Below are positions 1 through 5,856 of a stretch of DNA of 5,856 nt, in pieces. Made by a program: the position numbers and the translations under genes. Positions within the stretch are counted from its first letter, which is position 1; each line of letters opens with the position of its first letter. The stretch covers positions 1-5,856 of the forward strand of contig DAOUPU010000164.1 in the NCBI GenBank assembly GCA_030625995.1, given 5' to 3'. The notes under the pieces are model-generated. The model did no database searches and was not told the DNA's origin. It saw only the letters and a program-made list of their open reading frames with translations. Source of the stretch: Flavobacteriaceae bacterium. GTDB taxonomy: Bacteria > Bacteroidota > Bacteroidia > Flavobacteriales > Flavobacteriaceae.

Positions 1-843
1 AAAAGATTAGAAACATTTATAAATGAAGCTAATGAACGTGATGTTGATTTTATTATTCAAATGGGAGACTTCTGTATGGCAGAAAATGAAAACAATGACT
101 TTCTGGAAATATGGGAAACTTATAAAGGCCCAAAATATCACGTATTAGGAAATCATGACATGGACAAACAATCCAAGCAAGAAATGTTAGATTTTTGGGG
201 TATGCCAAAAACTTATTATTCGTATGATTTCCAAGGTTTTCACTTTATAGTTCTGGATGCAAATTTTTTGTATCAGGACGGAAAGTTCATTGATTATAAC
301 AAAGCCAATTTCTATGTTGATGACAGTTTAAGAACCTATATAAATAACGAGCAAATAGAGTGGTTCAATGCCGATTTAAAGGCTGCAATATTGCCGACGA
401 TTATATTTTCTCATCAAAGTTTATGGCATTATCAATGGGGAGTAAAAAACAAGTTGATGTTGCAAAAAATTATGGAGGAGCAAGCGGAAAAAATCGTCTG
501 TTGTTTGAATGGTCATAATCACATTGATTACCATCACCGTCAAAATGGGATAAACTATGTTGATATTAATAGTATGTCTTATCAATGGATGTCTGATAAA
601 TATAAAAGTAATGAACGATTCCCCAAGGAATTTTATGAAAGTTATAAATGGCTGCCTAATATAGCTTCTTATAAGGACCCATTGTATGCATTTGTTAAAT
701 TAAATCCAAAAGGCACAATGAGTATTGAAGGAATCAGAAGCCAGTGGATGCCACCTTCTCCATATGACATGGGAATGGATGTAGGAATTAAAGGAAGTGT
801 CTATTCAGCGGAAATTTCAGATTATCAATTAAAATTTGATTGA
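1..843 (+). CDS. Calcineurin-like metallophosphoesterase, N-terminus missing
   Basis: The reading frame is open from base 1 to a TGA stop at 841-843, so this is the last 280 residues of a longer protein. The ATG at 61 is internal: the 20 codons before it are in frame and read into the family's conserved QMGD block. In visible-fragment numbering I see the metal-binding motifs of the calcineurin-like phosphoesterase fold: Gly-Asp at 22-23, GNHD at 50-53, a conserved His in SHQSL (about 137-141) and GHNH at 171-174. The first motif, DxH, must lie upstream of the window. Such enzymes hydrolyse phosphomono- or diesters with two metal ions; the substrate cannot be told here. Any signal peptide is also off the edge. 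The gene converges on the DUF3179 gene with 37 bases between them and no convincing terminator hairpin. The family call is firm; the specific reaction is unknown. Confidence 0.9.
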   Translation, partial: KRLETFINEANERDVDFIIQMGDFCMAENENNDFLEIWETYKGPKYHVLGNHDMDKQSKQEMLDFWGMPKTYYSYDFQGFHFIVLDANFLYQDGKFIDYNKANFYVDDSLRTYINNEQIEWFNADLKAAILPTIIFSHQSLWHYQWGVKNKLMLQKIMEEQAEKIVCCLNGHNHIDYHHRQNGINYVDINSMSYQWMSDKYKSNERFPKEFYESYKWLPNIASYKDPLYAFVKLNPKGTMSIEGIRSQWMPPSPYDMGMDVGIKGSVYSAEISDYQLKFD

Positions 844-880
844 ATATCTGAGTTATAATTAACATGATGAAATCTCATTA

Positions 881-1996
881 TTATTTAATATGGATCTGTG
901 GACGACCAAAGAAATCGACTAAGGCAAACCAATAGCCCATCATCGCATCTGCTTGTTTAAGTTTTTTACCTTGATCCGGCCCTTCAAGAGCCCTTCCTAA
1001 AACATCATATTTATTTCCCCTACTGTCCTCAAAAACCAAAGGGAATTGATCTTGAAGTGCAGTGTAATCTATTCCGGACTCGTGAATAAACCCTGTAATG
1101 AATTGATTTTTTTGACTTCCTACTATAAGAAGAGACTTTCCATCAAAAAAATCTTTAATTAGAGAAACATTATTATCAAAATGACTTATAGGATAAGTTC
1201 TGATATCTATATTTCCTAAAACACCATAAACTCTCTCTTTCGCTTCTAATCTGTCATCTTCTTCCTCCACCGGAAAGATCAAGAATTCATGGTTGGTTCT
1301 GTAATCTAAATATGGATATTGCTCGTAAACACGACTAAATCCTGTATCCTTAGATAGTACAAGTGCATCGGGAACAAGTGATTTTGCCGATTCCCAGGTG
1401 GTTTCAAATAATGTGACAGTTTTTGCCAATCTTCCTCTTAATTCTCCGTGAACAGCTTTCCTTGTGATTTGCGACCAGTAGCTCTCGGTTAATCTGTCAA
1501 AAAGTATTTGGTTGTTCTTATAAACGAGACCACTAATTCCAAAAGTAGTTTTTGAGCCGTTTATCAACCCCTTAAAACCAATACCCGTACCGGTTAAGGG
1601 ACAATAAGTAATGGCAGTGTTGTTCCCAAGAATACCATCATTGATAGCTTCATGATAATCAAGGATCTTATGCGGGTAAATATGAGTTATTTCTCCTTCA
1701 CTAAGGACTAAGACCAAATCCGTATCCAGAATATAATTAACATCTTCCAAGGCAACGAATTTCGGATTGTTTATAGATGGGATACCATCTCTACCGGCTC
1801 CTCCATCTATTACCTTTGTTTTAGGAATATCCCATACATCTTTATCGACAGGTGTAGAATCGAAATCATCTATTTCGTCATTGGTACAAGCCAAACTTAT
1901 CAATGCAACCACAAGCGCGTAGATGTAATAAAGCCTTCTTGTTTTGGAATTAAAAGGATCATTTATTCTATGCAAAGTGTGATCTGTATTAACCAT
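881..1996 (-). CDS. DUF3179 domain-containing protein, probably membrane-anchored
   Basis: This 371-residue protein matches the DUF3179 family over most of its length. Landmarks are YPHKILDYHEAIND (107-120), TYCPLTGTG (130-138), FGISGLVYKNNQILFDRLTESYWSQ (152-176, given in part), the LVLSKDTGFSRVY stretch (212-224), RLEAKERVYGV (249-259) and the C-terminal GYWFALVDFFGRP (354-366). The biochemical role of the family is not established. The N-terminus has a long polar, Arg-containing segment, then a hydrophobic stretch at 23-36 ending in SLAC with Cys37, so it is a lipoprotein or a single-pass anchored protein; the lipobox is weak because -3 is Ser. The n-region is unusually long for a lipoprotein, so the real start could be later (a TTG codon lies 7 codons in), but no better ATG exists before the hydrophobic stretch. 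It lies 72 bases downstream of the lactonase gene on the same strand and may be co-transcribed with it. Family members I recall often have CPLC; here the second Cys is Thr135. Confidence 0.88.
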   Translation of the reverse strand: MVNTDHTLHRINDPFNSKTRRLYYIYALVVALISLACTNDEIDDFDSTPVDKDVWDIPKTKVIDGGAGRDGIPSINNPKFVALEDVNYILDTDLVLVLSEGEITHIYPHKILDYHEAINDGILGNNTAITYCPLTGTGIGFKGLINGSKTTFGISGLVYKNNQILFDRLTESYWSQITRKAVHGELRGRLAKTVTLFETTWESAKSLVPDALVLSKDTGFSRVYEQYPYLDYRTNHEFLIFPVEEEDDRLEAKERVYGVLGNIDIRTYPISHFDNNVSLIKDFFDGKSLLIVGSQKNQFITGFIHESGIDYTALQDQFPLVFEDSRGNKYDVLGRALEGPDQGKKLKQADAMMGYWFALVDFFGRPQIHIK

Positions 1997-2068
1997 TTAA
2001 TTAAAATAAATTTATATTTTTTTTGACGGAATAGGAGGTTCGACCTTACTTTTTGAGTGAAGAAGTGA

Positions 2069-3142
2069 CTAATTTTCAAGAAATTGAATGCAGCAAGCCG
2101 AATTAATTCCTTTGAAGACATTATTTTTTTTCAATAAACCATTGCTTTGGTTGATGCTAAAAACAACAATATTATCCGAATCCATATTGGCCACAAGTAG
2201 CCACTTTCCGCTGGGATCAATGTTGATCTCTCTTGGTGTTTTACCTCCGGAGGCTTCATAAGCCAACAAAGATAATTTTTCAGATTGCTTATCAAATTGA
2301 AATATAGTAATTGAATTATTGCTCCTATTCGATACATAAAGATATTTTCCATTTGGATGTATACGAATAGCTGCTCCACTAGGTGTATCTGTCGAGTCTT
2401 CAGGAAGCGTATCTACAGCTTCTAAAAACTCGAACCTTTTGCCAACCATCCGGAAACTAAAAATTTCAGTACTAAGCTCGGAAAAAACAAAAGCAAAGTC
2501 CGAATCAGGATCTATCACCATATGTCTTGCACCAGCTCCTTTTTGAACACTTATGTCCAATTCTTGAGATTCAATCATTTTTCCTGTTGATTCTTCGAGC
2601 GCATAATACTTTGCTACATCTAAACCCAGATCAACAACAAATATACCTTTGGAACCGTATGGATAAATCATATGGGCATGTGGAGCTTCTTGTCTGAGTT
2701 TATTAGGTCCGGAGCCTTCGTGTTGAATATTTTGGGTAAATGGAAGAATTCCTCCATTTGAATCAATGGGGTAAACCAATACATTGGCAGACATATACGA
2801 CGCTACTGCTAAATGTGTTTGTGTATTTGACAAGCTAAGATGACAGGAATAGGAACCGGGAAGGTCTTGTTCATTGATCAAGGTTAGGGAAGGGGTGTTA
2901 CCTTTTGGATTTACTTTGAATGCTTTAATTTTTGGAGACTCATTTAGTGGAATTTCTTCAATGGCGTATAAAAATTTACCATTGTTCGAAATAGTCAAAT
3001 AGCTAGGATTCAAACAAGGAAGTACATCAATCAATTTTATTTGTCCACTAGTTTGATTAAATTCAAGGCTATAAATGCCTTCTCCCTTTCCCACTAGTTC
3101 TTCATTAATTTTTTTGGTATAACAGCCTACAAATATTCTCAT
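2069..3142 (-). CDS. Lactonase family beta-propeller protein (6-phosphogluconolactonase-like)
   Basis: At 357 residues this has the usual length of the seven-bladed beta-propeller lactonase family, whose best known member is the E. coli-type 6-phosphogluconolactonase of the pentose phosphate pathway. It opens with MRIFVGCYTKK, a typical first strand, which supports the start. Repeated blade motifs are visible: NPSYLTISNNGKFLYAIEE (45-63), PHAHMIYP (154-161), GARHMVIDPDSDFAFVFSEL (204-223), AAIRIHPNGKYLYVSNRSNN (257-276) and PREINIDPSGKWLLVANMDS (303-322). ARHMVIDP followed by a conserved Glu (SEL) is the most diagnostic block. No signal peptide is seen, so it is probably cytoplasmic, unlike the sulfatase upstream. 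It may act on a phosphogluconolactone or on another sugar lactone released during glycan breakdown; the neighbourhood does not decide. The 380-base repeat-rich gap upstream suggests it starts a new transcription unit, with the DUF3179 gene 72 bases downstream. No Shine-Dalgarno sequence is obvious. Confidence 0.9.
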   Translation of the reverse strand: MRIFVGCYTKKINEELVGKGEGIYSLEFNQTSGQIKLIDVLPCLNPSYLTISNNGKFLYAIEEIPLNESPKIKAFKVNPKGNTPSLTLINEQDLPGSYSCHLSLSNTQTHLAVASYMSANVLVYPIDSNGGILPFTQNIQHEGSGPNKLRQEAPHAHMIYPYGSKGIFVVDLGLDVAKYYALEESTGKMIESQELDISVQKGAGARHMVIDPDSDFAFVFSELSTEIFSFRMVGKRFEFLEAVDTLPEDSTDTPSGAAIRIHPNGKYLYVSNRSNNSITIFQFDKQSEKLSLLAYEASGGKTPREINIDPSGKWLLVANMDSDNIVVFSINQSNGLLKKNNVFKGINSACCIQFLEN

Positions 3143-3201
3143 GATTATAAATTATTGTTGTTCTAATGTTATTTTAATGGAAAATTTAATTTTATGTCCT
3201 T

Positions 3202-3227
3202 ATGCCGGACTGGCATTTCATTTTTTT
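3202..3227 (+). terminator. GC hairpin plus T-tract, plus-strand orientation
   Basis: ATGCC (3202-3206) and GGCAT (3212-3216) form a perfect 5-bp stem with loop GGACT, followed by TT CA and seven T (3221-3227). That is the shape of an intrinsic terminator read on the plus strand. No plus-strand gene lies directly upstream, so if it works it would block antisense transcription. The stem is short, so this is a weak call. The stem-loop shares the core TGCCGG-NNN-GGCA with the hairpin at 3254-3270. Confidence 0.4.
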
Positions 3228-3245
3228 CTTGATAAAAAAACGAAA
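3216..3245. repeat. A/T inverted repeat between two GC hairpins
   Basis: TTTC-A-TTTTTTT (3216-3227) mirrors AAAAAAA-C-GAAA (3234-3245) around a 6-base loop, CTTGAT, with one mismatched pair. Together with the GC hairpins on either side this gives each strand a GC stem followed by a T-rich stretch, as expected for a bidirectional terminator. Confidence 0.6.
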
Positions 3246-3270
3246 CAAACCCGCCTGCCGGCGAGGCAGG
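3234..3270 (-). terminator. Candidate terminator for the sulfatase transcript
   Basis: Read on the minus strand, CCTGCC (3270-3265) and GGCAGG (3259-3254) form a perfect 6-bp GC-rich stem with a 5-base loop. It is followed by a T-rich stretch that ends in a run of seven T (complement of 3240-3234). It lies about 250 bases downstream of the sulfatase stop and before the lactonase gene. The spacer between stem and T-run is longer than ideal (CGGG, then mixed T and G), so efficiency is uncertain. Confidence 0.45.
3247..3270. repeat. 24-base GC-rich hairpin repeat, copy 1
   Basis: This 24-base unit begins AAACCCGCCTG and ends GGCAGG. It aligns without gaps to 3453-3476, with 19 of 24 bases identical by hand count. 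Both copies fold into a 6-bp stem with a 5-base loop (here GGCGA). The GC content stands out sharply from the AT-rich surroundings. I recall GC-rich CCTGCC/GGCAGG palindromes of this kind as dispersed intergenic repeats in Bacteroidota; that is recollection, not a search result. Confidence 0.7.
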
Positions 3271-3278
3271 AAAATCAG

Positions 3279-3407
3279 GGCCTTCAATAATTTAATAACC
3301 TAAATTTTATAAAAACTAAGTGCAGCCGAGTGATTTTCGAGCAAGCTCTCAACTTCTCGGTTTTACTAAGTTTTCATTTTATTTAGAACATCAAATTCTT
3401 GAAGGCC
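3279..3407. repeat. 129-base near-palindrome (long imperfect inverted repeat)
   Basis: The left end GGCCTTCAATAATTT (3279-3293) is mirrored by AAATTCTTGAAGGCC (3393-3407), 14 of 15 pairing. Symmetry continues inward without gaps around base 3343: CTAAAT (3300-3305) pairs with ATTTAG (3381-3386), and CCGAG (3326-3330) with CTCGG (3356-3360). At the centre is GAGC-AA-GCTC (3339-3348). By hand count about 41 of the outer 57 position pairs are complementary. It encodes nothing. It could be a dispersed palindromic repeat, the remnant of a miniature mobile element, or a transcribed stem structure in the sulfatase 3' region. I see no target-site duplication next to it. Confidence 0.8.
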
Positions 3408-3452
3408 ACCCCTCAACAATCAATACCAATTATGTCTCATAAGTTTCCCATT

Positions 3453-3476
3453 AAACCCGCCTGTCCGACCGGCAGG
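3453..3476. repeat. 24-base GC-rich hairpin repeat, copy 2
   Basis: This copy shares the first 11 bases (AAACCCGCCTG) and last 6 (GGCAGG) with 3247-3270. Its centre differs, yet a 6-bp stem (3460-3465 with 3471-3476, including one G-T wobble) and a 5-base loop CGACC are kept. It sits 47 bases past the sulfatase stop. On the minus strand it is followed by CGGGTTT but no long T-run, so it is a poor terminator on its own. Confidence 0.65.
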
Positions 3477-3522
3477 TTCGTGGTTATACCATTATTGTCT
3501 TGTCAAATCATATTCTATAGAA

Positions 3523-5007
3523 TTAAGGCAATGGATTATATAACCCGGTATTTCCTTTCTCCCAAAGAGGCATTAGTTCTTCTATAATCTCAGCATTATC
3601 TTTAGCAATATTCCTGGATTCTTCAGGATCATTAAACAGGTCATAGATTTCTATCGTTGGTGTTTCTACTCTAAAATATTTTGTTAGCCTGAACTTTTCG
3701 GTTCGCATAGTGATGCCTTTTTTGAAATAACCATATGCAGCTTCCTTACCACTTGCAGAAGGTGATTCTAACTGTTGTACCAAACTTCTACCTTCGATTT
3801 GTTCTTGAGCCTCAAGGCCACATAATTCTAAAATAGTAGGGTAGAGGTCTATACTTTCTACTATTCCTTCTGCTCTAAATCCCTTCTCTTTAGCCTTCGG
3901 ATTTCTAATAATTAATGCACTTTTCAAGGCTTTTTCAAACAAAGTATGTTTTCCCCAGGTCAATTGATCACCCAGGTGCCATCCATGGTCACCCCAAAGA
4001 ATTACAATTGTATTGTCCTCTAACCCCAATCGTTTCAGCTCATCCAATACTTTGCCAACTTGAGCGTCCACATAACTAATACTTGCATAATATGCATGTT
4101 TCACTTTTCTGGCATAATCATCTGATAAAGGTTTTTGAAGTGAGGCCGTTTCATCAGTTAATTGGTACCCATTGAATTCACCACTATTGTGTAAGCTGGC
4201 AGTATTTACGTTCTCAGGAATATAAGGAGTTGAAGATAACGGGATATCTTCTCTGTTGTAAAGATCCCAATATTTTTTAGGAGCATTAAATGGCAAGTGC
4301 GGTTTAAAAAAACCTACCCCCAGGAAAAATGGTTTATCATTATTTTTTAGTTCGTTTAATTTGGAAATTGCCAGGTTTGCCGTTAATCCATCCGGATAAC
4401 CTTCGTCTGCAACATCTGCTCCTTCATAAGGTTTTACCTGCCTTTTCATCGACTGCCTGTTCTCTCCATTGGCATAAGCAAAAAAAGCATTCCATCCTGT
4501 TTTCCATTTACCCGCATCAAACACAAACTCATCAAAACTAAGTGGTAATTCTTTTTTATCCGAAACGGGATCTGTATATCCATAAACCAATCCATCAGCA
4601 GAATGGCTGATCTTACCCATACCAACCGTATAATATCCGTTGTTCTTTAGGTGATGAATAAATGTTTCGGGCCTATCTGAAGTTGTTTTATATTCAATAC
4701 TATTTCCAAGCAATATCTTGTCATCAGGTCTATTTCCTGTTAACATGCTATATCTGGAAGCTCCGCAAGTTGGCACCTGAACAAAGTGGTTGATAAAAGT
4801 GACACCCTCGGAAGCAAGCTTATCAATATTGGGGGATTTGATAATTGTATTTCCATAACAACCTAATTCGGGTCTCAGGTCATCCATACATATTAATAAT
4901 ACGTTTGGGAGTTTTTCCGAATATTTGGGATTATCAATTTTATCACAGGATAACAGTGAAACTGCTAACAAAACAGATCCTGTAATTTTAATTAGTTCCA
5001 ATTTCAT
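3523..5007 (-). CDS. Family S1 sulfatase, iduronate-2-sulfatase-like lipoprotein
   Basis: This 494-residue enzyme hydrolyses sulfate esters, most likely on a polysaccharide. It has an N-terminal leader ending in the lipobox-like SLLSC, with Cys21 as the lipidation site, so it should sit in the periplasm or on the surface; this supports the start. The alkaline-phosphatase-like sulfatase fold is shown by metal ligands Asp42-Asp43 (CMDDLRPELGCYG), the active-site block VPTCGASRYSMLTG (78-91) with Cys81 to be converted to formylglycine and Arg85, MGKISH (130-135), FFKPHLPF (233-240), the metal-binding GDHGWHLGD (339-347), and Lys353 in WGKHTLFE. The C-terminal IYDLFNDPEES (454-464) is the usual closing motif. 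The motif is C-x-A-S-R rather than the common C-x-P-S-R. Overall order resembles iduronate-2-sulfatase-like enzymes of marine bacteria (my recollection: subfamily S1_7). A maturation enzyme must be encoded elsewhere. The GH76-like gene upstream suggests a joint role in glycan breakdown; the substrate is unknown. Confidence 0.95.
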   Translation of the reverse strand: MKLELIKITGSVLLAVSLLSCDKIDNPKYSEKLPNVLLICMDDLRPELGCYGNTIIKSPNIDKLASEGVTFINHFVQVPTCGASRYSMLTGNRPDDKILLGNSIEYKTTSDRPETFIHHLKNNGYYTVGMGKISHSADGLVYGYTDPVSDKKELPLSFDEFVFDAGKWKTGWNAFFAYANGENRQSMKRQVKPYEGADVADEGYPDGLTANLAISKLNELKNNDKPFFLGVGFFKPHLPFNAPKKYWDLYNREDIPLSSTPYIPENVNTASLHNSGEFNGYQLTDETASLQKPLSDDYARKVKHAYYASISYVDAQVGKVLDELKRLGLEDNTIVILWGDHGWHLGDQLTWGKHTLFEKALKSALIIRNPKAKEKGFRAEGIVESIDLYPTILELCGLEAQEQIEGRSLVQQLESPSASGKEAAYGYFKKGITMRTEKFRLTKYFRVETPTIEIYDLFNDPEESRNIAKDNAEIIEELMPLWEKGNTGLYNPLP

Positions 5008-5091
5008 ATTAAATCGTTTATTTATCTTTTATTTGACAAGTTAAAATTTAGGTTTGATAACCAATCAATTAACCATTTTTATATGATAATT

Positions 5092-5216
5092 AGTCTTTGC
5101 AAGAATACGCCAAATACTTCGTTACTCTCGTTTTGAAAACAGTCATTCACGAAAGTGAACTCCTTGATTTTCAAAACTTCGAAAGCCTCATCTTTGACGT
5201 TTTCTTATCAAAGACT
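5092..5216. repeat. 125-base near-palindrome with nested GAAA-loop hairpin
   Basis: Nested blocks mirror each other around about base 5153. AGTCTTTG (5092-5099) pairs with CAAAGACT (5209-5216). AAGAATACGCCAAA (5101-5114) pairs with TTTGACGTTTTCTT (5193-5206), 12 of 14. GTTTTGAAAA (5130-5139) pairs perfectly with TTTTCAAAAC (5168-5177). TTCAC (5146-5150) and GTGAA (5155-5159) close a GAAA tetraloop. The stretches between the blocks pair poorly. It lies in the 251-base gap, ending 84 bases upstream of the sulfatase start and starting 42 bases after the GH76-like stop. It could be a dispersed repeat or a structured leader or processing site between the two genes. I see nothing definable in the rest of the gap (5008-5091 and 5217-5258). 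Confidence 0.8.
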
Positions 5217-5258
5217 TGAAAAATCATTTGTTTTCTTGAAGAGACTAATTAAGTGCCA

Positions 5259-5855
5259 TTACAACAATTTAATCGCTGCACCCAAGGCATCAAGTCCAAT
5301 AGATTGACAAACACCGTTTTTATTCTGTTCTTTCATTTTTTTTATATCCCACTCACGAATATCATCTGCCAGACCCCATAGTTCTCTGAACTGTTCAATA
5401 TAAAGCTCGTCATTTTCTATACTTGTAAATTCTGGTTGAAATTGATTATTTTCCAAGTCACGTGTTTGCCAAATAGCATCTACTGTTGCCGTAATATTTT
5501 CATTTAGATCAATTCCAAGAAAAGCTTTTTCTTCGCTGGCCCCAATATATCGCATCATTATACCTCGTCCTGCCAGGTAATCATTTCCATGGTTTGGACC
5601 AAAGCTGGATAAACAGGGTGCTTCCCGAATAATACCATCAGTTTTACCAATTAACGCGGTCTTGATACCGATACCGATAAGTGATATATTTGAACGAGTA
5701 TTTTTTTCAAAGTCAAGAATATCAAAATTTGGATCTATATTGTTTTTCGTGATCCAAACTGCCAGTTCATTTTTAATTGCCAACATATCGGTTAGGGCTG
5801 CAACTAACATACCCTGATCGCCTGTCCAGATCCAACCTTCAGCCCATGGAGGGTG
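5259..5855 (-). CDS. GH76-like glycoside hydrolase, C-terminal fragment
   Basis: The frame is open from the right edge (first whole codon at 5855-5853) to a TAA stop, giving 198 residues. The ATG at 5810 is internal, because the 15 codons before it continue a conserved block. Visible motifs in fragment numbering are WAEGWIWTGDQGMLVAALTDML (about 4-25, given in part), comparable to the WTYNQG block of family GH76, then a helix with LIGKTDGIIRE and, further on, DYLAGRGIMMRYIG, comparable to the FKGIFxRYL block near the GH76 C-terminus. GH76 enzymes are (alpha/alpha)6-barrel alpha-1,6-mannanases; their paired catalytic aspartates lie N-terminal to this fragment and cannot be checked, and any leader is also outside. 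The neighbouring sulfatase fits a glycan-degradation role. Another (alpha/alpha)6-barrel family is the main alternative. The fold is likely; the activity is uncertain. Confidence 0.6.
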   Translation of the reverse strand, partial: HPPWAEGWIWTGDQGMLVAALTDMLAIKNELAVWITKNNIDPNFDILDFEKNTRSNISLIGIGIKTALIGKTDGIIREAPCLSSFGPNHGNDYLAGRGIMMRYIGASEEKAFLGIDLNENITATVDAIWQTRDLENNQFQPEFTSIENDELYIEQFRELWGLADDIREWDIKKMKEQNKNGVCQSIGLDALGAAIKLL

Positions 5856-5856
5856 T

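Larger units (their letters stand above)
3143..3522. other. 380-base repeat-rich intergenic region
   Basis: This gap separates the sulfatase stop from the lactonase start. I find no coding region on either strand: the one short plus-strand frame crosses repeats and runs into the sulfatase gene. From low to high coordinate it holds a small GC hairpin (3202-3216), an A/T inverted repeat (3216-3245), a second GC hairpin (3254-3270), a 129-base near-palindrome (3279-3407), a small TTATG-TCT-CATAA hairpin (3430-3442) and a third GC hairpin (3460-3476). The last 60 bases or so before the lactonase start (3143-3201) must carry that gene's leader and perhaps its promoter, but I could not identify a convincing Bacteroidota promoter (TAnnTTTG type) there. 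Confidence 0.8.

Noticed and set aside
61..63. ATG at 61 as start of the phosphoesterase
   Set aside because: The frame is open to base 1 and the upstream codons complete the conserved strand before the Gly-Asp motif; the DxH motif must lie further upstream.
844..880. Terminator between the convergent phosphoesterase and DUF3179 genes
   Set aside because: Only four-base stems and no T-tract found in the 37 bases.
2036..2046. AGGT-TCG-ACCT mini-hairpin between lactonase and DUF3179 genes
   Set aside because: A four-base stem with no T-run directly after it on either strand; not enough for a terminator or operator call.
2131..2379. 82-codon minus-strand open frame
   Set aside because: It lies wholly inside the lactonase gene in another frame and has no family features.
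3279..3407. Insertion sequence or MITE with target duplication
   Set aside because: No transposase and no direct repeat at the ends could be found, so mobile origin remains only a possibility.
3247..3476. CRISPR-like array from the two 24-base repeats
   Set aside because: Only two imperfect copies 206 bases apart, with a palindrome between them in place of unique spacers, and no cas gene.
3399..3587. 62-codon plus-strand open frame
   Set aside because: It starts in the long palindrome, crosses a GC hairpin repeat and ends inside the sulfatase gene on the other strand; composition and position fit chance.
4329..4541. 70-codon plus-strand open frame
   Set aside because: Antisense to the sulfatase gene, with low-complexity His/Leu/Gln-rich translation typical of a shadow frame.
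5008..5070. Bacteroidota-type promoter (TTG ... TAnnTTTG) upstream of the sulfatase
   Set aside because: The best match, TAACTTG on the minus strand, departs from the consensus and the spacing to a TTG is ambiguous; in AT-rich DNA this is expected by chance.

Overview
The window comes from an AT-rich genome of the Bacteroidota type. Three things point there: lipoprotein-style leaders on the exported proteins, A/T-rich gene starts without a clear Shine-Dalgarno sequence, and a gene set (S1-type sulfatase, GH76-like hydrolase, beta-propeller lactonase, DUF3179 lipoprotein) common in polysaccharide-degrading, often marine, Bacteroidota. This is inferred from protein families and sequence style. 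No marker gene is present, so class and species cannot be named.

Layout. Positions 1-843 (+) carry a calcineurin-like metallophosphoesterase whose N-terminus lies off the left edge. It converges on a block of four minus-strand genes. In transcription order (right to left) these are: the C-terminal part of a GH76-like glycoside hydrolase (5855-5259, running off the right edge), a 494-residue lipoprotein sulfatase (5007-3523), a 357-residue seven-bladed-propeller lactonase of the 6-phosphogluconolactonase family (3142-2069), and a DUF3179 protein (1996-881). The last two are 72 bases apart and may share a transcript. The other two gaps are long (251 and 380 bases).

The two long gaps are the least ordinary part. 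The 380-base gap (3143-3522) holds a 129-base near-palindrome, three small GC-rich hairpins sharing the core TGCCGG-NNN-GGCA or a variant of it, and an A/T inverted repeat that makes a two-way terminator-like arrangement. The 251-base gap (5008-5258) holds a second near-palindrome of about 125 bases, with a TTCAC-GAAA-GTGAA hairpin at its centre. These are probably dispersed intergenic repeats or RNA structures between transcription units.

Working together. The GH76-like hydrolase and the surface or periplasmic sulfatase fit a small glycan-degradation locus acting on a sulfated, possibly mannose-containing, polymer. The lactonase could act on a sugar lactone downstream, but no substrate can be read from the sequence. 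The phosphoesterase and DUF3179 protein have no clear link to this. I see no defence system, CRISPR array, transposase or RNA gene, and nothing that amounts to a new multi-gene system.
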